Source of the DNA: Luteimonas arsenica
GTDB lineage: Bacteria > Pseudomonadota > Gammaproteobacteria > Xanthomonadales > Xanthomonadaceae
Length of the DNA stretch: 64,000 nt
Direction: 5' to 3'
NCBI RefSeq assembly: GCF_004352825.1
Contig: NZ_SJRW01000001.1
Location: 558,001-622,000 of the forward strand
The stretch's first letter is position 1; the number at the start of each line of letters is the position of its first letter. Shown piece after piece: positions 56,331-64,000 of this stretch. Position numbers and translations under genes: made by a program. The notes under the pieces were generated by a model that saw only the letters and a program-made list of their open reading frames with translations, was not told the DNA's origin and made no database searches.

Positions 56331-56359
56331 GTGATATCTAAATGATATCAATCTGTCAA
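56331..56359 (-). promoter_or_regulatory. SPFH operon promoter overlapped by a GATATC palindrome
   Basis: On the minus strand TTGACA (56359-56354) is a perfect -35. After 17 bp comes TATCAC (56336-56331), a four-of-six -10. Between and over them lie TGATATC (56332-56338) and GATATCA (56344-56350), a perfect 7-bp inverted repeat with 5 bp between; GATATC recurs with an 11-bp period. A repressor here would block RNA polymerase. Confidence 0.65.
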
Positions 56360-56454
56360 TGTGGGGCGCTTGCCAGTGCCTCCCGGCCAAGCGACGGTCT
56401 CTCATCCCCGACCTGCGAAGATGTCGGCCTTGATTCCCTTGGAGCCGACCATCG

Positions 56455-56889
56455 ATGAAAGGCCGCGACGGCTATGCAGTGTTCTTCTTCCCGCAGGCGA
56501 TCGAAGCCCTGGGGGATGCGATCAAGCCCTACATCCAGGACAGCCCGGTGGTCGGGCCGCACGTGCCCTGCGACGAGGTCGACACGGGGGGCGCGCTGAT
56601 CGAGCTGACGATGAAGGGCCGCATGCCCACCGGCGAAGACGTGACCCTGGAGCTGATGGTGCCGACGTCGATGGTGCGGATGATCGTGTCGCGGCAGAGC
56701 GGCGGGATGTTCGGCTTCGGGCCGCGCAGCTACGAGGCGGCGGCGCCCAGCGTGATCCTGCCCGCGATCGGCGCCTCGGCGCCGGCGGCCGGCGAACCCG
56801 CGCAGGCGGTGCCCGACAGCGAAGCGACGGAGTCGCCCGCCGTCGACGCCGAGCCCCCTGGCGACACGGCAGGCAAGCCCGCGCCCTGA
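56455..56889 (+). CDS. Conserved-looking small protein, unknown function
   Basis: 144 residues, no family recognised. The first 90 residues look folded: FFPQAIEALGDAIKPYIQDS, VDTGGALIELTMKGRMPTGE, VTLELMVPTSMVRMIVSRQS. The last 50 are Ala/Pro-rich and low complexity. No signal peptide or membrane helix. GGAG lies 9 nt before the ATG at 56455. It stands between two minus-strand operons, divergent from the SPFH gene and convergent with the EEP-family gene. Confidence 0.65.
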   Translation: MKGRDGYAVFFFPQAIEALGDAIKPYIQDSPVVGPHVPCDEVDTGGALIELTMKGRMPTGEDVTLELMVPTSMVRMIVSRQSGGMFGFGPRSYEAAAPSVILPAIGASAPAAGEPAQAVPDSEATESPAVDAEPPGDTAGKPAP

Positions 56890-56911
56890 CCCGGCCGCGC
56901 GGAACATCTCC

Positions 56912-58153
56912 TCAGTCGGTCAGGTCCACCCACACCAGGCGGTGGTCCGTCCCCGTCACGATCCGGGCACCGTCCGTACCCGGCGGGGGCCAGAACACCC
57001 CGGCATCGCGCAGGCGGAAGCCGGTCGAGGGCAGGGCATAGTCCAGGCGCAGCGGGCCCACGCGCGGGCCGAAGTCGCCGGTCGCATGGGCCACGCTGCC
57101 CTTGCGGCCGGGCCGGTCGGCGCCTTCGGCGTGCGCCGCGCCCTCGCTGCGCGGCGTCGCCATGCGCAGCACGCGCGGGTGTTCGAGCAGCTCGATGATG
57201 GCCTCGTGGCGGCCATCGCCGTCGGCGGGGTCGTTGTTGAGGTCGCCCAGGATCACGAAGCGCGCGCCTTCGGCCAGTCCGCCGCAGCGGCCGGCGTCGT
57301 CGCACAGCCAGGGGCGCTCGCCCGGAGTGATGTACTCGCGCCACAGCCGGATCTCGTCGTGGTTGCGCGCGCCGTTGCGGTCCTCGGGGCCGTCGAACAC
57401 CGGCGGCGTCGGGTGCGAGGCCAGTATGTGCACGGTGCCCAGCGGCGTGCGCACCGGCACGTCCCAGTGCGATTTCGAGGACAGGCGCAGCTGCGACCAG
57501 ACCGCTTCGTCGTGCCAGTGCGCGCCAGTATCGGGATCGACCGGGCGTGCGGCATCGGGCAGCGCGCGCCATGGCAGCAGCTGGAACGTGCGCGCGGCAC
57601 CGGCGTCGATCGGGTGCATCGACAGCAGCAGCATCCCGTACTGCCCCGGGTGCAGGCCGAAGCCCCAGCTGTCGTCGCCGCGCTCGCGTGCGCCGGCGGC
57701 GTCCTCGCCCGGCACCGGCGCCGTCGCGCCGATGCGCCCGTTGCGGTCGAGGTCCAGGCCGCTGGCCACGCCGGTGTTCACCGGCGCGAAGTAGCGGTGC
57801 GGATAGCGCAGCGCTTCGCCGCCGCCGGGCTGGGGCACTTCCAGGTAGTCGCGCTGGAAGGCGTCCGCGGCGCGGCCGGAGGCGTCGAAGTCGAATTCGT
57901 TGACGAGCACCACGTCCGGGCGCACCCGCTGCAGCACCGCGGCGACCTTGCGCGCGTCGTCGTCGCCGGCCTCGAGCCGGCGCAGCAGGCCGCCGGCCTC
58001 GTTGGAGTACAGCGAGGCGTTGTAGGTCGCCACGCGCAGGGTCGTTGACTGGCTCATGGACGGGTCGGGATCCCGGTGGACGTCGCCGCGCGCGCAGCCG
58101 GCAAGCAGGGCGCAGCAGAGCAGGAGGAAGGCGGGGCGCATGCTCGTTTTCAT
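56912..58153 (-). CDS. EEP-family hydrolase lipoprotein
   Basis: 413 residues. A lipobox ([13 protein letters not shown], Cys near residue 18) makes it a lipoprotein. The endonuclease/exonuclease/phosphatase fold has the motifs [17 protein letters not shown] (metal-binding Glu), [24 protein letters not shown] and [11 protein letters not shown] (catalytic Asp-His). The substrate could be nucleic acid or a phosphodiester lipid. The ATG at 58153 overlaps the bpt stop (ATGA), which fixes the start; a second ATG at 58141 still keeps the lipobox. Confidence 0.87.
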   Translation of the reverse strand: MKTSMRPAFLLLCCALLAGCARGDVHRDPDPSMSQSTTLRVATYNASLYSNEAGGLLRRLEAGDDDARKVAAVLQRVRPDVVLVNEFDFDASGRAADAFQRDYLEVPQPGGGEALRYPHRYFAPVNTGVASGLDLDRNGRIGATAPVPGEDAAGARERGDDSWGFGLHPGQYGMLLLSMHPIDAGAARTFQLLPWRALPDAARPVDPDTGAHWHDEAVWSQLRLSSKSHWDVPVRTPLGTVHILASHPTPPVFDGPEDRNGARNHDEIRLWREYITPGERPWLCDDAGRCGGLAEGARFVILGDLNNDPADGDGRHEAIIELLEHPRVLRMATPRSEGAAHAEGADRPGRKGSVAHATGDFGPRVGPLRLDYALPSTGFRLRDAGVFWPPPGTDGARIVTGTDHRLVWVDLTD

Positions 58154-58872
58154 GCGGCACCGTCGCGGGGCAGCGGCCGCCATGCCTGGCCGTCGAAATG
58201 TTCCAGCGGCTGGAACCTGCGCTTGTAGTCCATCTTCATGTGTCCCTGGATCCAGTAGCCGAGGTAGAGGTGGCGACGCCCGCTGCGCCGGGCCCAGTCG
58301 ATCTGCTGCAGGATCGCCAGCGTGCCCAGGCCGCGCGGGGCCTGGTCGGGATCGTAGAAGGTGTAGACCGCCGACAGCGCATCATCCACCAGATCGGTGA
58401 CAGCCACCGCCAGCAGGCGCCCGTCGGCGCGAAGCTCGAGGAAGCGGCCCTGCGACCAGCTGCCGACCAGGAACTGCGCGAACTCGGCCTTGCCGTGGTC
58501 GTCCATGCCGCCGCCCGGGTGGCGGTGGACAAGGTAGCGGCGATAGAGCTCGAAGCGCTCGCTGTCCTCGCCCGCGGGCAGGATGCGCGTCTGCACGTCG
58601 GCGTTGCGCACCAGGCAACGGCGCTGGCTACGGTCGGGCGTGAACGCATCCACGGGAATGCGCACCGGCACGCAGGCGCGGCAGCCGTGGCAGTGCGGAC
58701 GGTAGACGAGGTCGCCGGAGCGGCGGAAGCCGCGCGACAGCGCGCGCTCGTAGAACTCGGCCAGCCGCGGGTCGCCGGGATCGAGCACGAGGTCGCGCGC
58801 GGTGCGCTCCGGCCAGTAGCCACAGGGATGCCCGGCGGTGTGGAACAGGCGCAGCGGAGCGGGCTCAGCCAT
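58150..58872 (-). CDS. bpt: Aspartate/glutamate leucyltransferase (Bpt)
   Basis: 240 residues. The N-terminal part has the cysteine pattern [33 protein letters not shown]; the C-terminal GNAT-like part has [36 protein letters not shown] and [20 protein letters not shown]. It adds leucine to proteins with N-terminal Asp or Glu, marking them for ClpS/ClpAP. GAGGG precedes the ATG at 58872. Its stop overlaps the start of the EEP lipoprotein gene, an odd pairing with no obvious shared role. Confidence 0.95.
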   Translation of the reverse strand: MAEPAPLRLFHTAGHPCGYWPERTARDLVLDPGDPRLAEFYERALSRGFRRSGDLVYRPHCHGCRACVPVRIPVDAFTPDRSQRRCLVRNADVQTRILPAGEDSERFELYRRYLVHRHPGGGMDDHGKAEFAQFLVGSWSQGRFLELRADGRLLAVAVTDLVDDALSAVYTFYDPDQAPRGLGTLAILQQIDWARRSGRRHLYLGYWIQGHMKMDYKRRFQPLEHFDGQAWRPLPRDGAA

Positions 58873-59054
58873 GGCGGGCCCTCGGTCGCGATGCATGGGC
58901 GGCGCAGTGCATGGCCGCAGGATACTGCGCCGCGTCGCAGCGGCCGCGAACCGGCTGGAAACTGAACGCTTCGGACTGCAGGTCAACCGCGGCCCCGGGC
59001 CGTGCGTTGACCGATGCACCTGCAGCAATGCTGCTGCCAGCAAAGGAGTCACGC

Positions 59055-59723
59055 ATGAAGCGTCATGCCCTGTTCTTCGCCACCGCCATCGCCGTGGCTT
59101 CCCTTGGTACCGCCGGCCTGGCGGTGGCCCAGTCCGCACCCGCCGCCAAGGCGGATGCTTCCACCCAGGCCGCGCGTGCCGACGCCGGTGGCGAACGCGC
59201 GAAGCGCCACGGCCGGGGCCACTTCGGCCACCGCGGCCACGCCATGCACGGTGGCATCGAGCGCATGGACACCGACGGCGACGGCCGCGTCAGCCGCGCC
59301 GAGTTCGATGCCGCCAGGACCGCGCGAGACGAGGCTCGTGAAGCCCGCATCGCAAAGCGTGCGGAAGCCGGCGTCGACAGGCCGCAGCGCGCCGATCGCG
59401 GCGAGCGTCCCGTCCGCGAGGGCAAGCCGGCCGGCCCGCGCATGGGCTTCGATTTCGACGCCATCGACGCCAACAAGGACGGCTACATCGTCCGCAGCGA
59501 GGTCGCCGTGCACCAGGAGCGCATGCGCACGCAGATGCGCGAGGCGGGCGAGAAGCGCTTCGCCGAGGCCTTCGCCGCCGCCGACCTCAACAAGGACGGC
59601 AAGCTGAGCCGGGTCGAGGTCGACGAGAAGATGCCGCGCCTGTCCAAGCGCTTCGCGTGGATGGACGACAACCGCGACGGCTTCCTCAGCCGCGCTGAAC
59701 TCGAGGCCGGCAAGCGCCGCTGA
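59055..59723 (+). CDS. Secreted EF-hand calcium-binding protein
   Basis: 222 residues. A signal peptide ([20 protein letters not shown]) precedes a His/Gly-rich stretch and four EF-hand loops: [39 protein letters not shown] and [13 protein letters not shown]. All keep the D-x-D/N-x-D-G pattern with an acidic last position or its near equivalent, so calcium binding in the periplasm or outside is likely. AAAGGAG sits 7 nt before the ATG at 59055, a very good ribosome site. It ends in a strong terminator. Role unknown. Confidence 0.9.
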   Translation: MKRHALFFATAIAVASLGTAGLAVAQSAPAAKADASTQAARADAGGERAKRHGRGHFGHRGHAMHGGIERMDTDGDGRVSRAEFDAARTARDEAREARIAKRAEAGVDRPQRADRGERPVREGKPAGPRMGFDFDAIDANKDGYIVRSEVAVHQERMRTQMREAGEKRFAEAFAAADLNKDGKLSRVEVDEKMPRLSKRFAWMDDNRDGFLSRAELEAGKRR

Positions 59724-59769
59724 GCGCAGCGGCCACGATGATGGGGTGGCGCCGGTCGGACCGGCGCCG

Positions 59770-59800
59770 GGGCCCGCGCTTCACGGCGCGGGCCCTTTTT
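59770..59800 (+). terminator. Rho-independent terminator after the EF-hand gene
   Basis: GGGCCCGCGC, loop TTCACG, GCGCGGGCCC form a perfect 10-bp stem followed by TTTTT. The convergent sigma factor gene ends 14 bp further on. Confidence 0.9.
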
Positions 59801-59813
59801 CGTGGCGCAGACC

Positions 59814-60947
59814 TCAGCCCTTGAGGTACAGCAGCACCAGGCCGCCGATGATCGCCAGGTTGCTGATCGCCACGCCGCTGGGCCCGAAGGTCAGCCGGTA
59901 CAGCAGCTGGCGCATGCGCGCGCCCTCGGGGTTGCGCATGGCGTCGCGGCGCAGCAGCGGCTGCATGGTGCGCGCCAGCGGCCCGAGCAGCTGGTAGTTG
60001 AGGATCGCGATCGCCGCCAGCGCCAGAGCATAGGTCGGCACCAGGCTGTCGAACACGAAGGCCGCGGCCAGGGTCAGGCCCACCGCCAGCAGCGAGGTCC
60101 AGATGTAGGTGTGGTAGACGCGCAGGATGTCGGCGCGCTCGGACTCGTTGTCGGCATAGGCGACAAGCATCTTGCGGCACAGCCAGGCGGTCACCAGGCC
60201 GGCGAGCAGGCCGCCGCCCAGCGCGCCGGCGGTGCCCAGCACGCCCTTGCCGAACACGCTGCCGAGCACGCTGCCACCGACCTTGGCGAAGCCGGCCGCG
60301 GCCGCCGGGCGGCTGAAGCCGAGCATCGCGGTGACGCCGATGGCGAAGGCCGTGCCCGGCGCGGTGGCACGGGCGAAGTCGCTGAAGCGGGTGAGCAGGT
60401 CCTCGCGCAGGCACTTGCGCGCGCGGGAGAGGCGCTTGCGCACGGCGGCATCGGACAGGCCGAGCAGTTCGGCCACCTGGCGCGAGTTCTGGCCTTCGCG
60501 GTAGTACAGCAGCAGCACTTCGCGGCTTTCTTCGGGCAGCTCCGAGATCAGCTCGGCGGCCATGCGCTCGCGCTCGGCGTCGAGCAGCTGCTCCTCGGGC
60601 AGCAGCGAGGGATCGGCGGCGTGGCTGATCGCGATCTCCGCGACTTCGCCCCCGACTGCGCGGTTGCGGTGCCGGCGCAGGTGGTCGTAGGCGAGGTTGC
60701 GGGTGATCTGGCGCAGCCAGGGCAGGAAGCTCGACGGGTTCTGCAGGCGCCTGAGGTTTTGCCAGGCGGAGAGGAAGGCCTCCTGGGCGATGTCCTCGCT
60801 GGCCGTCGGGTCGCGGGTGATGGCCAGGGCGACCGCGGTCACCGTGTTCTGGCTGGCGACGATGATGCGGGTATAGGCCTGCTCGCAGCCGCCGGCGGCG
60901 GCCGGGAGTTCGCGGTGGATCAGGGCGTCGATGGCGCAGCTGGACAT
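59814..60947 (-). CDS. ECF-type sigma factor with membrane C-terminus
   Basis: 377 residues, twice the length of a usual ECF sigma. Sigma region 2 (about 30-100: DPTASEDIAQEAFLSAWQNL, WLRQITRNLAYDHLRR) and region 4 (about 130-185: LPEESREVLLLYYREGQNSR, LSDAAVRKRLSRARKCL) are intact. The last 190 residues carry about five hydrophobic helices (GGGLLAGLVTAWL, SLLAVGLTLAAAFVF, LALAAIAILNYQLLG, LAIIGGLVLLYL). It would be tethered in the membrane. No anti-sigma gene is adjacent. The ATG at 60947 is chosen because a longer frame has no similarity. Confidence 0.88.
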   Translation of the reverse strand: MSSCAIDALIHRELPAAAGGCEQAYTRIIVASQNTVTAVALAITRDPTASEDIAQEAFLSAWQNLRRLQNPSSFLPWLRQITRNLAYDHLRRHRNRAVGGEVAEIAISHAADPSLLPEEQLLDAERERMAAELISELPEESREVLLLYYREGQNSRQVAELLGLSDAAVRKRLSRARKCLREDLLTRFSDFARATAPGTAFAIGVTAMLGFSRPAAAAGFAKVGGSVLGSVFGKGVLGTAGALGGGLLAGLVTAWLCRKMLVAYADNESERADILRVYHTYIWTSLLAVGLTLAAAFVFDSLVPTYALALAAIAILNYQLLGPLARTMQPLLRRDAMRNPEGARMRQLLYRLTFGPSGVAISNLAIIGGLVLLYLKG

Positions 60948-61052
60948 GGGCGGCTCGCGGTGGCGGCGCAGGGCAGGCGCCATCCTATCCAGACGCGGTG
61001 GCGCGGGGAATGTGACCAGTGGCACCGGGCCTGCGCCGGAGGGCGCCCGGCG

Positions 61053-61901
61053 TCAGTCCGTGGCGTCGAGCCGCCAGTCGCGGCCTTCGCGGCGAGCGGC
61101 CACCTCGCGCGCGTCCGCGTCGCCGACGGCCAGCTGCACGGTGCCGCTGCCCGAGCCGTCGGTGGTCCAGGCCGCCACCGACAGGGCCAGCGCCCCCTCG
61201 GGGCAGGCCGAGGCCGGGGCCACGTCCAGGCCTTCGGCGGCCAGCGCCTGCAGCAGGGCGGGATTCGGGTCGGCGCCGTCGATGGCGAGGCAGCCGCGGC
61301 GGGTGCCGGCCGCGGCCAGTTCGTCGCGAAGCAGGGTCGCCGCCAGCGCCGGCGGCGTGGCGACCACGAAGGCTTCGGTCGGCAGGCTCGCGACTTCGGG
61401 CATGCCGGGCAGGGGCGCTGCGGCTGCCGTGTCGCGGGGTGCCGCGGTCTGCGTCGTGGATGCTGCGCCGGCCAGCCCCTGGGCCTCGCCACCGTCGCGG
61501 TGGGCGGCGCGCCAGGCAAGCATCACCAGCGCCGCCATCACGCCCACGGCCAGCAGCATGCCGTAGCGGAAGCGGCCGCCACCGCGGGCGGCGAGCAGGC
61601 CGCGGTCGCCGCCGGCCAGGGTCGCGGGCGGCGGCAGGAAGCTCTCCCCACGGATCGGCGCATCGCGCAGCAGGCCGGCCTCGCGCAGGATCCGGCGGGC
61701 CTCCGGCTGCTGGTCGGCGCGGATCACCCACACCGCCGGGCGCGGCGCGCCGCCGCCGTCGTCGCGGTAGCTGAAATTGCCGCGGATCGCGCCGCGGTAG
61801 GAGCGACCGTTGCTGATGCGGATCTCGATGCCGGCCTCTTCGAGCATCCGGGCGACCGCTTCGACGTTCTCGATGCGGGGGCTGGAAAACAGCTGGCGCA
61901 C
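61053..61901 (-). CDS. Membrane protein with DUF2007-like N-terminus
   Basis: 282 residues. The first 80 residues resemble DUF2007 (putative signal-transducing, PII-like): MRQLFSSPRIENVEAVARML, then VWVIRADQQPEARRILREAG. A single membrane helix (about 115-132, YGMLLAVGVMAALVML) is followed by an Ala/Thr-rich linker and a C-terminal domain with FVVATPPALAATLLRDELAAAG. The C-terminal domain is unrecognised and would be periplasmic. It starts 4 bp after tesB and precedes the sigma factor gene by 105 bp. Confidence 0.72.
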   Translation of the reverse strand: MRQLFSSPRIENVEAVARMLEEAGIEIRISNGRSYRGAIRGNFSYRDDGGGAPRPAVWVIRADQQPEARRILREAGLLRDAPIRGESFLPPPATLAGGDRGLLAARGGGRFRYGMLLAVGVMAALVMLAWRAAHRDGGEAQGLAGAASTTQTAAPRDTAAAAPLPGMPEVASLPTEAFVVATPPALAATLLRDELAAAGTRRGCLAIDGADPNPALLQALAAEGLDVAPASACPEGALALSVAAWTTDGSGSGTVQLAVGDADAREVAARREGRDWRLDATD

Positions 61902-61905
61902 GGCG

Positions 61906-62811
61906 TCAGTCCTTGGCCGGGACTTGCCCGGTCGCGCCGGCGCCGACGACGCGGATCATGCCTTCCTGCGCGGTGCTCGCCACCAGGCGGCCGCTGCGGT
62001 CGTAGATCATGCCGCGCGCCAGCCCGCGCGAGCCCTGCGCGCTGGGGCTGTCGATGGAGTAGAGCAGCCAGTCGTCGGCGCGGAAGGGGCGGTGGAACCA
62101 CAGCGCGTGGTCGAGCGAGGCCATCTGCACGTTCGGCTGGTAGTAGCTGATGCCATGCGGGAAGGTGGCGGTGCCCAGCAGGTGGAAGTCGGAGGCATAG
62201 GCCAGCAGCGCGCGGTGCAGCTCGGGCGCGTCGCCGACCTTCTCCGCCAGCCGGAACCAGACCTGCTGGTAGGGCGGGCGCTTGGGCGGGTTGAGCTCGT
62301 CGCGCGGGTAGACGTGGCGGAATTCGAAGGGACCGCTGCGGTCGAGCCAGCGCTGGATCTTGGTCGGCAGCGTGGCCAGGACCTTGTCCGGGATCGCGGA
62401 CGCCGGCTCGACGTCCTCCGGCCGCGGCACCTCCGGCATCGACAGCTGGTGCTCGGCGCTGTCCTCGGCATCCTGGAAGGAGGCCGCGCAGAAGAAGATC
62501 ACCTTGCCGTGCTGGATCGCGGTCACCCGGCGCACCGAGAAGCTGCCGCCGTCACGGGTGCGGTCGACGTCGTAGACGATGGGGTGCTCGATGTCGCCCG
62601 CGCGCAGGAAGTAGGCATGCAGCGAATGCGCCGCGCGCGGCTGCGCCAGGGTCGCCTGCGCCGCACTGAGCGCCTGGCCCAGCACCTGGCCGCCGAAGAC
62701 GTATTTGGTGCCGATGTCGCGGCTCTGGCCGCGGAACAGGTTGTCCTCGAGGCGCTCGAGCGTGAGCAGTTCGAGGAGTTCGGAAGCGGGGGCGGGGGCG
62801 TGGTCGGGCAT
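61906..62811 (-). CDS. tesB: Acyl-CoA thioesterase II
   Basis: 301 residues of the double hot-dog fold. LTLERLEDNLFRGQSRDIGT, VFGGQVLGQALSAAQATL, HSLHAYFLRAGDIEHPIVYD, then the second domain with MASLDHALWFHRPFRADDWL and SRGLARGMIYDRSGRLVAST, which hold the Asp, Thr and Gln of the active site. It hydrolyses medium- and long-chain acyl-CoA. A perfect TATAAT lies exactly 6 nt before the ATG, and there is no Shine-Dalgarno, so the mRNA is probably leaderless. First gene of tesB-DUF2007-sigma. Confidence 0.95.
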   Translation of the reverse strand: MPDHAPAPASELLELLTLERLEDNLFRGQSRDIGTKYVFGGQVLGQALSAAQATLAQPRAAHSLHAYFLRAGDIEHPIVYDVDRTRDGGSFSVRRVTAIQHGKVIFFCAASFQDAEDSAEHQLSMPEVPRPEDVEPASAIPDKVLATLPTKIQRWLDRSGPFEFRHVYPRDELNPPKRPPYQQVWFRLAEKVGDAPELHRALLAYASDFHLLGTATFPHGISYYQPNVQMASLDHALWFHRPFRADDWLLYSIDSPSAQGSRGLARGMIYDRSGRLVASTAQEGMIRVVGAGATGQVPAKD

Positions 62812-62817
62812 CGGCGG

Positions 62818-62823
62818 ATTATA
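62818..62823 (-). promoter_or_regulatory. Perfect -10 TATAAT at leaderless distance from tesB
   Basis: On the minus strand TATAAT is followed by CCGCCG and the tesB ATG. Transcription 7 nt downstream would begin at the start codon. The -35 region does not resemble TTGACA. Confidence 0.55.
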
Positions 62824-62877
62824 GGCGCCCGGCCCTGTACGGACCGTCGGCGTCGGCCGCCCCGGCGACGGCTGGGG

Positions 62878-63438
62878 CTAGGGTTGCGCCGACGCGGGCA
62901 GGCGCTGGAGCGTCGTGCCGGCCAGGATCCGCGACCACGGGAACATCGGGCCGGGATCGCGCTTGCGGTGCACCTGGACGGTCGCGTCGTCGCTGGCCGG
63001 CACCTGGTCCGTGTCCAGGTCCTCGTGGCCGGCGATCCAGCGCAGGGCCGGCAGCTCCCGCCGCAGGGCCTCCAGCAGGCCGGCGAGCGCCTCGACCTGG
63101 GCGTCGGGGTAGGGCTCGTCCATCGCCTGGCGGCGCGAATCCAGCCAGTCGGGCCAGCGGCCGGAGTTGACCAGTTCGATGCCCACCGAGCGCGGGTTGT
63201 AGCCGCGGACGTGGTGGGCGACGCGCGCCGGATCGACCCAGCGCTCGACGCGGCCGTCGCGGTCGAGATACCAGTGGCCGCTGTTGCCGGTGCCGCTGGC
63301 GGGATACAGCACGCGCTCGCCGTATTCGCGCGCGGTGGCGAGGTCGGGCAGCTCGGTGCAGTGGATGACCACCAGGTCGACCTGCGACAGCGGCCGCGGC
63401 TCCAGCAGGCGTTCGTAGGGCAGGGGGTCGATGCGCAC
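62878..63438 (-). CDS. ampD: AmpD-like 1,6-anhydro-N-acetylmuramyl-L-alanine amidase
   Basis: 186 residues of the amidase_2 family. Zinc ligands are His in LVVIHCTELPDL, His in the GHED or VQVHRK segments, and Asp in KRDPGPMFPW; HWYLDRDGRVERWVDPARVA and NPRSVGIELVN are typical. The segment DTDQVPASDDATVQVH between the last His and the Asp is longer than in E. coli AmpD. It recycles peptidoglycan fragments in the cytoplasm. The start is GTG at 63438; the frame continues upstream across the divergent gene but without family residues. Confidence 0.9.
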   Translation of the reverse strand: MRIDPLPYERLLEPRPLSQVDLVVIHCTELPDLATAREYGERVLYPASGTGNSGHWYLDRDGRVERWVDPARVAHHVRGYNPRSVGIELVNSGRWPDWLDSRRQAMDEPYPDAQVEALAGLLEALRRELPALRWIAGHEDLDTDQVPASDDATVQVHRKRDPGPMFPWSRILAGTTLQRLPASAQP

Positions 63439-63466
63439 GTCGCGGCCGGGGCAGGGGTCGGCCGCG

Positions 63467-63476
63467 ATGCTAGCAT
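63467..63476. promoter_or_regulatory. Palindromic divergent -10 between ampD and the hydrolase gene
   Basis: ATGCTAGCAT is a 10-bp palindrome, so TGCTAGCAT reads on both strands as an extended -10 (four of six plus TG). The predicted starts (about 63483 rightward and 63460 leftward) leave about 22 nt leaders on both sides, which supports the GTG start of ampD. Confidence 0.35.
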
Positions 63477-63504
63477 TCAGGGTTCCCCCGGTACCGGCGA
63501 CACC

Positions 63505-64000
63505 ATGAGCCTTCGCGGCCACTGCATCCTGTCCCACGGCTTCGAGAGCGGCCCCGACGCGACCAAGGTCACGGCGCTGGCCGAGGTCGCCGAACGCCTG
63601 GGCTGGAGCCACGAGCGCCCCGACTACACTGCTTTCGACGCGAAGCTGGACATGGGCAGGCACGGCGACGTCGCCGGACGGCTGGCGCAGCTGCAGGCAC
63701 TGGCTGCCGCGCGCGCGGCCGAGGGCCCGCTGGTGCTCGCGGGCTCCAGCCTGGGCGCCTGGATCTCCGGGCGGATGTCGCTGCAGGTGCAGGTGCGCGC
63801 GCTGTTCCTGATGGCGCCGCCGATCAACCGCGGCGGCGAATACCCGCTGGAGGCCGCCGACATACCGACCGCGATCATCCACGGCTGGGACGACGAGCTG
63901 ATCCCGGCCGCCGACGTGGTCGCCTGGGCCGCGCCGCGCCGCGACCGCGTGCTGCTGGTCGACGACGGACACCGCCTGTCCGGCCACGTCGAAGCCTCCG
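63505..64000 (+). CDS. YqiA-like alpha/beta hydrolase (cut at the right edge)
   Basis: 165 residues are visible. ILSHGFESGPDATKVTAL is the N-terminal segment. The nucleophile elbow is LAGSSLGAW, the acid is in IIHGWDDELIP, and the base region is DDGHRLSGH, so the triad is present and only the last residues are missing. YqiA-type esterases are cytoplasmic and have uncertain physiological substrates. No Shine-Dalgarno is seen before the ATG at 63505. Divergent from ampD. Confidence 0.82.
   Translation, partial: MSLRGHCILSHGFESGPDATKVTALAEVAERLGWSHERPDYTAFDAKLDMGRHGDVAGRLAQLQALAAARAAEGPLVLAGSSLGAWISGRMSLQVQVRALFLMAPPINRGGEYPLEAADIPTAIIHGWDDELIPAADVVAWAAPRRDRVLLVDDGHRLSGHVEAS

Overview
The window is high-GC (roughly 70%), densely packed chromosomal DNA with short overlaps between genes. 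It looks like a gammaproteobacterium of the Xanthomonadaceae/Lysobacteraceae (Luteimonas- or Lysobacter-like). The support is the rpoN cluster that combines hprK with a stand-alone mannose-type EIIA, the met operon behind a SAM-I riboswitch, type IV pilus pilT-pilU, and the general look of the proteins. The genus is an inference. No phage, plasmid, insertion sequence, CRISPR array, tRNA or rRNA was recognised. Almost everything is core genome.

Layout. 1-5 kb: a cut-off AsmA-family gene, hemolysin-III, and prfC bracketed by two inverted copies of an intergenic repeat. 4-6 kb: an M23 peptidase and a beta-propeller lipoprotein. 6-10 kb: a SAM-riboswitch-controlled metX-metB-hom operon. 10-12.4 kb: sdaA, a glutaredoxin-like protein and a YceI protein. 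12.5-17 kb: a large hybrid sensor kinase with a secreted partner. 17-21 kb: hemE, a small WGR protein, a membrane protein with a Gly/Met-rich tail, and aroK-aroB. 21-26.4 kb: dodecin, a small secreted protein, a glycerate-kinase-like protein, pdxH with a B12-binding-like protein, DoxX, proC and yggS. 26.5-31 kb: pilT-pilU, sodA, a SlyD-type isomerase and a sterol desaturase. 31-35 kb: a DUF4153 protein and yqgE-ruvX-pyrB.

34.97-46.46 kb is a run of fourteen minus-strand genes, many of them overlapping: kdsD-kdsC-lptC-lptA-lptB-rpoN-hpf-ptsN-hprK-rapZ-EIIA(Man)-ptsH-ptsI-mgtE. It joins Kdo and LPS export, sigma-54, and a regulatory phosphotransferase chain with no sugar permease. A bolA-like gene and murA diverge from it. 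48-53.7 kb holds two tandem DUF3108 proteins, purM-purN, a DUF2066 protein, hda and rnk. 53.8-64 kb holds an M15 peptidase, an SPFH/ribbon-helix-helix/PH-like operon with its own operator-like site, an EEP-family lipoprotein, bpt, an EF-hand protein, a membrane-tethered ECF sigma factor, a DUF2007-like protein, tesB, ampD and a hydrolase cut by the right edge.

Three observations stand out. First, the SPFH operon starts with a TTGACA promoter that overlaps a TGATATC-N5-GATATCA palindrome, and the operon encodes a ribbon-helix-helix protein. Second, five genes have a -10-like hexamer exactly 6 nt before the ATG, which suggests leaderless mRNAs. Third, there are the self-complementary repeats around prfC and a separate perfect 25-bp inverted repeat after sodA. 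All similarity statements come from reading the sequence; no database search was run.
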